This document shows, piece after piece, positions 11,919 through 17,710 of a stretch of 29,308 nt of DNA. The notes beneath the pieces were generated by a model. That model saw nothing but the letters and a program-made list of their open reading frames with translations. It had not been told where the DNA came from and did not search any database. This stretch comes from a virus. The translations under genes and the position numbers were made by a program. The first letter of the stretch is position 1. The number at the start of each line of letters is the position of its first letter. The DNA lies in the IMG/VR virus record IMGVR_UViG_3300008448_000438, positions 1 through 29,308 of that record; one strand, written 5' to 3'.

Positions 11919-12926
11919 TCAGGGCGCGGTGCTGTCCGCGTCCGGCGACGGTGCCGCCTGGCGCACCGGGCGGAGGTCGTCACCGACCGTCCAGCCCTGC
12001 GGCGGAATCGGCGCGAAGGTCGGGATGCCTTCGCGAATGGCACGGCCGACGAGGTCGCCGACCTGTGCCTTGCCGCCGAACGCCAGCACAGCGTCGGGGT
12101 TCTGCGCGACCATGACCTTGTTGCGGGTGAACCCGGCGTTGTTGCCGTGGCGGTTGAAGTCGAGGCCAAACTGTCGGATGGCAACGCGGTTCTTGCGCGC
12201 CCAATCGGCGACGGTGCCGTCGACGCCCGCGGCGCGGTCGCCGGTGTAGAGCCAGAGCCGGTCTCCGTATTTCGCACGGGCCCGGTCCAGCCACTCGGTG
12301 ACGAGCTGGCGGTCGTGGGCGTCGGGCGAGCCCATCACCACTACGCGGAACCCCTTGGCCTCGGGGACGGCGGGACGCACGTTGCCGAGCGCCACCTCCG
12401 TGGCAAGCGCAAGGGCGGGGTGGTAGACGCGCTGCGTCTGTGAAGCGGGGACCCACGGCTCGCCGACGATCTCCGAGAAGGCGTCGGTCGCCCCGTCAAG
12501 AGCGTGGCGCAGCGCGGCGATGTCGGCCGCGTGCTCCGCTACGGCGTCGGAGATGCGCGACTGCTCGACGCCCTCCAACTCGGGCGGGAGCGCGCCGGGT
12601 TCGGAGGCGCTAGCCGTCTCGCGGGCCATCGCCTGTTCTGTGCGGTTGAGCTGCCGCTGAATGGCAGCACAAACCGCGTCAAGGATGTTGCGCTGCATCC
12701 GCTTGCTCACGCACCCCTCGTCGAGGAGGTGCATGGCGTCGCGGAAGGTGTTGGCGACGCCGACGGCGCCGTCCGCGAGCGCGTCGGGGTCGGTGACCTC
12801 GTTCGCGTACTCGCGGGTGATGAGGCGCTGGCGGTGCTTGTGCGCCTCGCGGGCCGACGCCCACTCGGAGCGCGGGATGTAGTCGCCCTCGGGGCGGTTC
12901 AAATCAACGTGGATCTTCGAAGTCAT
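11919..12926 (-). CDS. DUF2493 (SLOG family) protein with unknown N-terminal domain
   Basis: 335 residues from the ATG at 12926 (AGAGGAGA ahead). Residues about 192-310 form a DUF2493/YspA-type SLOG domain: FRVVVMGSPDAHDRQ (first strand and loop), LYTGDRAAGVDGTVADWARKN (position of the usual GxxGAD...A..WA motif), then AGFTRNKVMVAQNPDAVLAF (conserved RN..M...D motif). Residues 1-190 are helical and unlike anything I know; a linker at 100-120 divides them. SLOG domains bind nucleotide ligands, and some act in nucleotide signalling and anti-phage systems; here the ligand is unknown. Base composition is markedly GC-rich compared with the SLOG-like gene at 10059-10406. Confidence 0.75.
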   Translation of the reverse strand: MTSKIHVDLNRPEGDYIPRSEWASAREAHKHRQRLITREYANEVTDPDALADGAVGVANTFRDAMHLLDEGCVSKRMQRNILDAVCAAIQRQLNRTEQAMARETASASEPGALPPELEGVEQSRISDAVAEHAADIAALRHALDGATDAFSEIVGEPWVPASQTQRVYHPALALATEVALGNVRPAVPEAKGFRVVVMGSPDAHDRQLVTEWLDRARAKYGDRLWLYTGDRAAGVDGTVADWARKNRVAIRQFGLDFNRHGNNAGFTRNKVMVAQNPDAVLAFGGKAQVGDLVGRAIREGIPTFAPIPPQGWTVGDDLRPVRQAAPSPDADSTAP

Positions 12927-12987
12927 GTGCAAATCTCCTCTGTGAAGAGCGGTCAGCAACCGCTCAATGAACCAACGCTGGGCCTTA
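12927..12987 (-). promoter_or_regulatory. Leader of the DUF2493 fusion gene, copy of the second-ssb leader
   Basis: Minus strand: AAGGCCC-AGCGTT, GG, TTCATTG, a 7-bp stem with 5-nt loop (12947-12965, GAGCGGT/ACCGCTC), TTCACAGAGGAGA and the ATG. Blocks flanking the stem match the leader at 11051-11111, while the stems differ in sequence. Confidence 0.55.
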
Positions 12988-13002
12988 CTTGCAGGCCCAG
13001 CG
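12966..13002 (-). terminator. Terminator-like hairpin after the DUF4326 gene
   Basis: A perfect 10-bp stem (CGCTGGGCCT/AGGCCCAGCG) with 7-nt loop at 12976-13002; the minus strand continues TTGGTTCATT, a weak T tract. The TAA stop of the DUF4326 gene lies in the hairpin. Confidence 0.6.
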
Positions 13003-13263
13003 GACAGCGCTACGGATCACCTCTGCGTGGCACCTCTGAGGAGCGCAATGGCAAGCAAGATCGCGACCTTGAAGTTCGCGAAGTCGCTCCTTCGTCACCA
13101 CGTTGCGCAAAATCATGCGCCAGAGCCATTGCCGATAGAGCGCGATCACCTGATCGCGTGTGCCATCGCGGCCGATAACGAACGGGTTGCCCCATGGGCC
13201 GGACCTATCAACGCGCACCGCGTTGGGACCTATGTGGTCAGTCTTCACGTTCAGAATTCGCAT
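12985..13263 (-). CDS. DUF4326 protein
   Basis: 92 residues from the ATG at 13263 (GAAGGAGG ahead), the normal DUF4326 size. Signatures: DRSGPWGNPFVIGRDGTRDQ (19-38), YRQWLWRMI, then LRELQGRDLACHCAPQRCHAEV (61-82) with C71, C73 and C78-H79. The family is widespread in phages and bacteria, and its function is not established; the conserved GNPF, Arg and Cys/His residues suggest a small-molecule or nucleotide site. It is the first minus-strand gene left of the non-coding centre. Confidence 0.85.
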   Translation of the reverse strand: MRILNVKTDHIGPNAVRVDRSGPWGNPFVIGRDGTRDQVIALYRQWLWRMILRNVVTKERLRELQGRDLACHCAPQRCHAEVIRSAVRWACK

Positions 13264-13359
13264 CGTCGCCTCCTTCAAGGTTGAGGTATGTCGCTGGGGG
13301 GTCATCATCCCAACCGCATCGGGGCAACGGGGAGGGGCCCGCGTTGTCAAGGACCCGCA

Positions 13360-13759
13360 GCGAAGCGAGGGCGGTGGCATGCACCGGAGGGCCGCCTCCA
13401 TGCGATCAGCGCGAGGCGAAGCCTTGCGATGAGCGCGTGGAGGTGGTCCCGCTCGGTGCACCCGAAGGGCGAAATGCGAAGCATTTCGTGCCAACCGGGG
13501 GCGCGTCTCGCCGCGGTGACCTGGCGGCTGGACGCAACGCAGCGACCCTCCTTGACGACGTGGGAGGGGACTCCCCCGTTACACTTGCGCGGGTGGGGTG
13601 GTGGTTCCCCAGCAAAATGGGAGGGGCGCCTCTTTCGCGCCCCTCACCTCGGGCGCGTCAGCGCCAACCAAGAAGAGCGATAGGGGATCGAAGCCCGAAG
13701 GGCCGAGACGCCGAAGGCGGCTCGGGGCGAAGCCCGAGAGCCCCGGTCGGCGAAGCCGA
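13360..13759 (+). repeat. Array of hairpins with GAA triloops
   Basis: Plus-strand hairpins, stem-GAA-stem: 13360-13366 (weak), 13411-13427 (7 bp with one G-T pair), 13461-13469 (3 bp), 13470-13488 (8 bp, CGAAATGC-GAA-GCATTTCG), 13693-13703 (4 bp), 13709-13719 (4 bp), 13721-13738 (6 bp plus inner pair) and 13747-13759 (5 bp). Stems differ in sequence while the loop stays GAA and always lies on the same strand. Confidence 0.7.
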
Positions 13760-13788
13760 ATCGCCCCTGCGCGTCGGAGGCATAATGG

Positions 13789-13824
13789 TTGACAGGTCAA
13801 GGATGTGGTCCTGCAATGCCGCAG
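13789..13824 (+). promoter_or_regulatory. Candidate rightward promoter with operator
   Basis: TTGACA (13789-13794), 17 bp, TGCAAT (13812-13817) is a reasonable sigma-70 match. The -35 lies in a palindrome TTGAC-AG-GTCAA (13789-13800). The -10 lies in CTGCAATGCCGCAG (13811-13824), which matches the repressor-site family at 12 of 14 arm and spacer positions. It would drive the packaging and virion genes. Confidence 0.4.
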
Positions 13825-13884
13825 AAGCGCCTGCAAAAACAGGTGGCATTATTGCCACTTGACAGGCGATTTCGCAGGGGCGTA

Positions 13885-13906
13885 GGGGAGGGGGCAGGGG
13901 GAGGGG
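13885..13906 (+). other. G-quadruplex motif upstream of the terminase gene
   Basis: Four G runs of 4, 5, 5 and 4 separated by A, CA and A, on the coding strand, 8 bp before the ribosome binding site CGGAGG of the gene at 13925. Loops this short make stable quadruplexes in DNA and RNA. Confidence 0.6.
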
Positions 13907-13924
13907 CGAGAGCGGAGGCCGCAG

Positions 13925-14377
13925 ATGCCGTCAGATGCCGATGTGATCGACCCAGAACCGATGCCGCAGCCCAAGAAGCGCGTGGTGAGGATCAAGGGGA
14001 AAGCGCAAGGAATGCGCGGCGTGAACGTAGCCGACAGGGCCAACGTCGTGGCCATAGGCGACGCCAATTACAAGGCGCTGGAACTGATAGCGAAACGAGG
14101 ACTGACGCAGAGGGATGCGGCAGCAGAAGCGGGGATCGGGGAAGGGGCGTTGAGTCGTCTGCTCGCCAAGCCTGAGGCGCGTGATCTTCTCGCCGAGATG
14201 CAGGAGACGCAGCTGCGAGTCCTGAGGTCAAAGGCCCTGTGCAGGACGGAGGTGCTGCTGGACGAGGCGCGAAGCGAGCGCGTGCGGCTTGAGGCAGCAC
14301 GGCTGGTGCTGGAGCAGAGCAAGCCGGAGACGGTAGCCGCAGCGGGTAGTGTCGAGTTGGTCATAGACCTCGGCTGA
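13925..14377 (+). CDS. terS: Probable terminase small subunit
   Basis: 150 residues from the ATG at 13925 (CGGAGG 6 bp ahead). After a basic N terminus (PKKRVVRIKGKAQ) there is a helix-turn-helix, LTQRDAAAEAGIGEGALSRLL at about 59-79, followed by a long helix (PEARDLLAEMQETQLRVLRS) suited to oligomerisation. That layout, and its place as first gene before the large terminase, fit a small terminase that recognises the packaging site. Sequence similarity to a named family is not obvious. It is first in the rightward operon, behind a promoter-like element and a G-quadruplex motif. Confidence 0.65.
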   Translation: MPSDADVIDPEPMPQPKKRVVRIKGKAQGMRGVNVADRANVVAIGDANYKALELIAKRGLTQRDAAAEAGIGEGALSRLLAKPEARDLLAEMQETQLRVLRSKALCRTEVLLDEARSERVRLEAARLVLEQSKPETVAAAGSVELVIDLG

Positions 14378-14424
14378 GATGATTGAAGGAGCGCACAGAG
14401 TTTGAGACGCCCACCACGAGCAAA

Positions 14425-14488
14425 GCGAGGGGGGGGGTCGAAAACTCGGGCGCGACTGGCGAGCCCTCCACTCCCCCCGCATTTTTTT
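14425..14488 (+). terminator. Weak terminator-like structure after the small terminase
   Basis: A G run (14425-14437) can pair with CTCCCCCCGC (14471-14480), followed by seven T (14482-14488). The loop is over 30 nt, so it may only attenuate. The 127 bp between the genes hold nothing else recognisable. Confidence 0.35.
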
Positions 14489-14504
14489 CACATAGGGGAC
14501 CCCC

Positions 14505-14726
14505 GTGATCGTCTCTCCCTCCAGCTTCCTTGCGACCCTGTCGTTTCAGGATCTCCAGGTTCTTCGGGAGCATGTCAGGCGCACGCACATGAAGGACTGG
14601 AAGCCTGAGTTCCGCACGGACCAGGAGTGCGACCGAATCATCGACGTGATCGGGCCGCGTGTTGCCGAGCGATCGCTCAAGGAGGCGGTTGATCGCAAGT
14701 GGTCGGATTGGCGGAGGTCTGCATGA
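14505..14726 (+). CDS. Unknown 73-aa protein
   Basis: 73 residues from a GTG at 14505 with a poor ribosome binding site (AGGGGA). Contains FLATLSFQDLQVLREHVRRTHMK, an amphipathic helix pair. The stop overlaps the next start (ATGA), and the three genes between the terminase subunits are tightly packed, which supports it being real. Function unknown. Confidence 0.5.
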   Translation: MIVSPSSFLATLSFQDLQVLREHVRRTHMKDWKPEFRTDQECDRIIDVIGPRVAERSLKEAVDRKWSDWRRSA

Positions 14727-14944
14727 CCGAGCGGCGCCCTTCTGGCGAGGTGTGGAAGAGCATGGACCTTCCCGAGAATGCGTCGCGCAAGGACATCGAC
14801 GCGGCGTTCGGGGACCTGATCTTGCAATGCCGTGGAGATGGTGGCGTGAAGCTCCTTGCCCAGCGCATCCACTACGAGCCTGACGGCACCCATCGCCTGC
14901 TGGTGAAGATGGGCAAATCGAGGAGGGTGCCGGCCGATGGATGA
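14723..14944 (+). CDS. Unknown 73-aa protein
   Basis: 73 residues from the ATG at 14723 (GCGGAGG ahead, ATGA overlap with the upstream stop). N-terminal WKSMDLPENASRKDIDAAFG, then a beta-rich C-terminal half with basic end (LLVKMGKSRRVP). No family recognised. Position between the terminase subunits suggests a packaging accessory or a moron-like gene. Confidence 0.5.
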   Translation: MTERRPSGEVWKSMDLPENASRKDIDAAFGDLILQCRGDGGVKLLAQRIHYEPDGTHRLLVKMGKSRRVPADG

Positions 14945-15275
14945 TGGAGAGATCAGGGAGCTGGCCGACGGGCAGCACCAGATCGACGCTGCGCGGTCCA
15001 AGCGGCGCCAGGTGCGCTACAAGACCCGCGGCTACTGGTCCGAGCTGTCCAACCTCCGTCGTCGCATCGACGAGCTCGAGAAGCGCCTTGTCCTTCTGGA
15101 CAGGCTCAACCGGCGCTTCCAGAGCCAGGTCGAGTGGCTTGAATCCAGCTTCCCCAAGCTCAGGGAGCGCCGCCTCCAGATCGAGTCCGAGGGCGGTTTC
15201 GACTACCTGCTCGAGCATGACGCGCCGCGTCCTGTCGGGCGGCCGCCGCGATCGTTCTTCGAGGGCAAGGTCTGA
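14937..15275 (+). CDS. Coiled-coil protein upstream of large terminase
   Basis: 112 residues from the ATG at 14937 (GAGGAGG ahead), overlapping the upstream gene by 8 bp. Residues about 33-85 form a long coiled coil (LRRRIDELEKRLVLLDRLNRR ...). The C terminus is Pro/Arg-rich (GRPPRSFFEGKV). Its stop overlaps the terminase start by one base (TGATG). Oligomeric, basic and next to the terminase motor, it could be a packaging cofactor or the actual small subunit; the HTH-bearing gene at 13925 fits better. Confidence 0.6.
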   Translation: MDDGEIRELADGQHQIDAARSKRRQVRYKTRGYWSELSNLRRRIDELEKRLVLLDRLNRRFQSQVEWLESSFPKLRERRLQIESEGGFDYLLEHDAPRPVGRPPRSFFEGKV

Positions 15276-16816
15276 TGGCCGAGCCAGTCAGGATCTCCTA
15301 CAAGCCCCCTGGCCCCGTGGGCCGGGACTTCATGAAGGACCTGAGCTTCGTGCGCGGCATCCGCGGCCCGATCGGCAGCGGCAAGTCCGTCACCTGCTGC
15401 ATCGAGATCATGCGCCTTGCGCTTGCCATGCCGCGCAGCGGGCGGTCGAAGAAGCGCCAGTCCCGCTGGTGCGTCATCCGCAACACGCAGGGCGAGCTGC
15501 GCACGACCACGATCAAGACCTGGCTCGACTGGTTTCCCGAGCACGAGTTCGGGAAGTTCAACTGGTCGCCGCCCTTCACGCACAAGATCCGCAAGGGCGA
15601 CGTCGAGATGGAAGTGATCTTCCTGGCCCTGGACCGGGAAGACGACGTCAAGAAGCTGCTGTCTCTTGAGCTGACGGGGGCTTGGATCAACGAGGCCCGG
15701 GAGATCCCCAAGGCCATCCTCGACATGCTGACCGGCCGCGTTGGCCGCTTTCCCAAGCTTGCTGACCTTGACGGCCAGGACTACCGCGCCTGCATCTTCA
15801 TGGACACCAACGCCATGGAGCCTGACCATTGGTGGCCCATCCTGGCCGGCGAGGCGCCGATCCCCGAGGACATGGACCCCGTCGACGCGCTGACGCTGCA
15901 GCGCCCCGAGAACTGGCGGTTCTTCGTCCAGCCCGAGGCCGTCGTCGAGAAGATGGATGGCGACGCGATCGTCGGCTACGAGATCAACCCCGCGGCCGAG
16001 AACCTCCCCAACCTGCGCCCGGACTACTACTCGAACCAGATCGCCGGCAAGACGCGCAGCTGGATCCGGGTCTACCTCCAGAACCGCCTTGGCTACACGC
16101 TGGACGGCGCGCTGGTCTATCCGACCTTCTCCGACGAACGCCATGTGGCGCGCTCCAAGCTGGTGCCGCAGGAGAACCACGTTGTTGGCGTCGGCATCGA
16201 CTTCGGGCTCACGCCCGCGGCCATCATCGGACAGAACGTGATGGGCCGCTTCAGGATCATGCGCGAGATCGTCGCGACGTCCATGGGCGCCGAGCGCTTC
16301 GCCGACCAGCTGCTGGCGGTCCTGTCCCAGCCGCCCTTTGCCGGCATGCAGCTTGCGTTCTGGGGCGACCCGGCCGGCGACAGCCGTGCGCAGACCGACG
16401 AGCGCACGCCCTTCGACATCCTGCGCGCCAAGGGCATCAACGCCCAGCCCGCGCCCACCAACGACTTCGTGGAGCGGCAGCAGGCGGTCGAGCACCTGCT
16501 CAACCAGCGCATCGGCGACCTCGAGGTCTTCCTGCTCGACCCGTCCTGCACGATCCTGCGCGCAGGCTTTGCCCGCGGCTACCACTACCCGATGGTGCAG
16601 GGTGTTGGCGGCAAGCGTCCTGCCGATCGCCCGATGAAGAATCGCTACAGCCATCCCCACGACGCCTTGCAGTACCTGGTCCTTGGCCTTGGCGGCGGCC
16701 GCATGCTCCTCAACCGAACGCCCGTCGCCAAGCCGAGCGTTGCGGTCGTCAACACGCGCACGCACGGCACGGTGATGGATCGCCTGACGCGCAGGCTGCG
16801 AGGTCGTGGTGGCTGA
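15275..16816 (+). CDS. terL: Terminase large subunit (packaging ATPase-nuclease)
   Basis: 513 residues. ATPase: Walker A GPIGSGKS at 31-38, and Walker B region LTGAWINEARE at about 133-143 with the catalytic Glu. Nuclease (RNase H fold): VGIDFGLTP (D309), FWGDPAGD (D366) and SHPHDALQYL (D463), the metal-binding aspartates of phage terminases. It pumps DNA into the prohead through the portal and cuts the concatemer. Unlike T7, where the terminases lie at the end of the virion genes, here they come first, before the portal. The start is a TGATG overlap with the upstream gene. Confidence 0.95.
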   Translation: MAEPVRISYKPPGPVGRDFMKDLSFVRGIRGPIGSGKSVTCCIEIMRLALAMPRSGRSKKRQSRWCVIRNTQGELRTTTIKTWLDWFPEHEFGKFNWSPPFTHKIRKGDVEMEVIFLALDREDDVKKLLSLELTGAWINEAREIPKAILDMLTGRVGRFPKLADLDGQDYRACIFMDTNAMEPDHWWPILAGEAPIPEDMDPVDALTLQRPENWRFFVQPEAVVEKMDGDAIVGYEINPAAENLPNLRPDYYSNQIAGKTRSWIRVYLQNRLGYTLDGALVYPTFSDERHVARSKLVPQENHVVGVGIDFGLTPAAIIGQNVMGRFRIMREIVATSMGAERFADQLLAVLSQPPFAGMQLAFWGDPAGDSRAQTDERTPFDILRAKGINAQPAPTNDFVERQQAVEHLLNQRIGDLEVFLLDPSCTILRAGFARGYHYPMVQGVGGKRPADRPMKNRYSHPHDALQYLVLGLGGGRMLLNRTPVAKPSVAVVNTRTHGTVMDRLTRRLRGRGG

Positions 16817-17231
16817 GCCGTTCCGCGACTGCGACTTCGGGCTCGACATCGTGACCTGGCACGTCGCCTTTGGCGATTTCCATCCCGGCACGCGACGCTG
16901 GTGGCATCTCTTTGCCCGCAAGGGCTGGCGCCATGTGCTGGTGTTTGGGTACTCGCGTGGCGGCTGGATCGTCATCGACCCCTTGATGGGCCACACCGAC
17001 GTGCGCGTGGCGATGGGCGAGGAGATGGATCGCACGATCGCTGTGCTGAAGGCTGGCGGCGGCCGCATCCTCCGTGTCGATCGGATCAAACGCTATAGGT
17101 GGATGCTGCGCGGGCCGGTCTATTGCGTGACCACGGTGAAGCACCTGCTTGGCATGGGCGGCCTGTCGTTCACGCCAGAGCAGCTCTACCACGCACTCAT
17201 TCGCCAGGGCGCGACCGAGGTGTTCCGATGA
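16806..17231 (+). CDS. Unknown protein, possible permuted NlpC/papain-like fold
   Basis: 141 residues from a GTG at 16806 (or GTG 16809), overlapping the terminase end. Residues WRHVLVFGYSRGGWIVIDPL (41-60) put a His (H43) at the start of a beta strand, and GPVYCVTTVKHLLG (103-116) puts a Cys (C107) at the start of a helix. His-then-Cys is the order in circularly permuted NlpC/P60 and LRAT-like enzymes. If so, it may be a hydrolase or a structural relic used in the head or tail. The family is known to me only as hypothetical phage proteins between terminase and portal. Confidence 0.6.
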   Translation: MVAEPFRDCDFGLDIVTWHVAFGDFHPGTRRWWHLFARKGWRHVLVFGYSRGGWIVIDPLMGHTDVRVAMGEEMDRTIAVLKAGGGRILRVDRIKRYRWMLRGPVYCVTTVKHLLGMGGLSFTPEQLYHALIRQGATEVFR

Positions 17232-17428
17232 AAGCTCCCAAGATGCCTGCCCCCGATCCTGCGACCATCGCCGCGCAGCAGGAGGCGAAGCAGCGCGCCG
17301 AGGAAGAGCGCAAGAAGTCCGAGGAAGTCGCGGCCAGCACCGAACGCCTGCGCTCGTCTGGCGCCATGGGCCGCCGCTCGCTCTTCAGCGCCGGCGAGTC
17401 TGGCTACAACTCCATGCTTGGAGGCTGA
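17228..17428 (+). CDS. Small Glu/Lys-rich helical protein
   Basis: 66 residues; ATG at 17228 overlaps the upstream stop (ATGA). Pattern: a proline-rich start (MKAPKMPAPDP), a charged helix (QEAKQRAEEERKKSEEVAAS) and a C terminus RRSLFSAGESGYNSMLGG. Small proteins of this layout, ending in an 'SLLsgg.tG...lLG'-like tail, are frequent directly upstream of podovirus portal genes; their role is not known, perhaps a minor head or packaging component. Confidence 0.6.
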   Translation: MKAPKMPAPDPATIAAQQEAKQRAEEERKKSEEVAASTERLRSSGAMGRRSLFSAGESGYNSMLGG

Positions 17429-17431
17429 TTC

Positions 17432-17683
17432 ATGCCTCTCTTGAAAAGCCTCTTCGAAGCGCTTGGCGACTACAAAAAAGCGTGGGACCACGAAGAAAAT
17501 CGCAAGAGGCTTTCAAGGGAAGATGCCGATCGTGCAAAGCTTGACAAGGAAGACGAAGGCAAGCCGATGCGCGCATTCGATGATGACGGCAACGAGATTC
17601 CCTGGCCTCCGACTGGTAGCGACATGGAGAAGCCTCCGGCTGCCATGATCGGCAAGAGATTCAAGTCGCTGCTTGATCGCTAG
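17432..17683 (+). CDS. Unknown 83-aa charged protein
   Basis: 83 residues from the ATG at 17432; GGAGG in the end of the upstream gene serves as ribosome binding site. The middle is highly charged (NRKRLSREDADRAKLDKEDE), the C terminus ends GKRFKSLLDR. Lower GC and different codon choice from the neighbouring packaging genes suggest later acquisition. No function assigned. Confidence 0.55.
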   Translation: MPLLKSLFEALGDYKKAWDHEENRKRLSREDADRAKLDKEDEGKPMRAFDDDGNEIPWPPTGSDMEKPPAAMIGKRFKSLLDR

Positions 17684-17710
17684 AAGCAATTCAGCTGCGA
17701 GAAGCACCTC

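Larger units (their letters stand above)
13264..13924. other. Divergent non-coding centre
   Basis: About 660 bp between the leftward DUF4326 gene and the rightward terminase gene. Open frames exist on both strands because stops are rare in this GC-rich DNA, but their products are low-complexity Arg/Pro/Gly sequences without start signals. Contents: GAA-loop hairpin array (13360-13759), a GGGAG/CTCCC stem (13562-13575), a 9-bp GAGGGGCGC/GCGCCCCTC stem with 7-nt loop (13621-13645), palindromic promoter-like DNA (13789-13824), a GTGGCA/TGCCAC stem (13843-13858) and a G-quadruplex motif (13885-13906). Confidence 0.6.

Noticed and set aside
13360-13759. Direct identification of the GAA hairpins as N4 virion RNA polymerase promoters
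   Set aside because: No giant virion RNA polymerase gene is in the window and the particle genes are T7-like; kept only as one of several options.
13194-13862. Long plus-strand frames across the non-coding centre
   Set aside because: Products are Pro/Arg/Gly low-complexity, no ribosome binding site, and the sequence is dominated by inverted repeats.
15203-17089. 628-codon open frame antisense to the large terminase
   Set aside because: It lies opposite terL, which has all ATPase and nuclease motifs; the antisense product is Arg/Val/His-rich without motifs, the normal shadow of GC-rich coding DNA.
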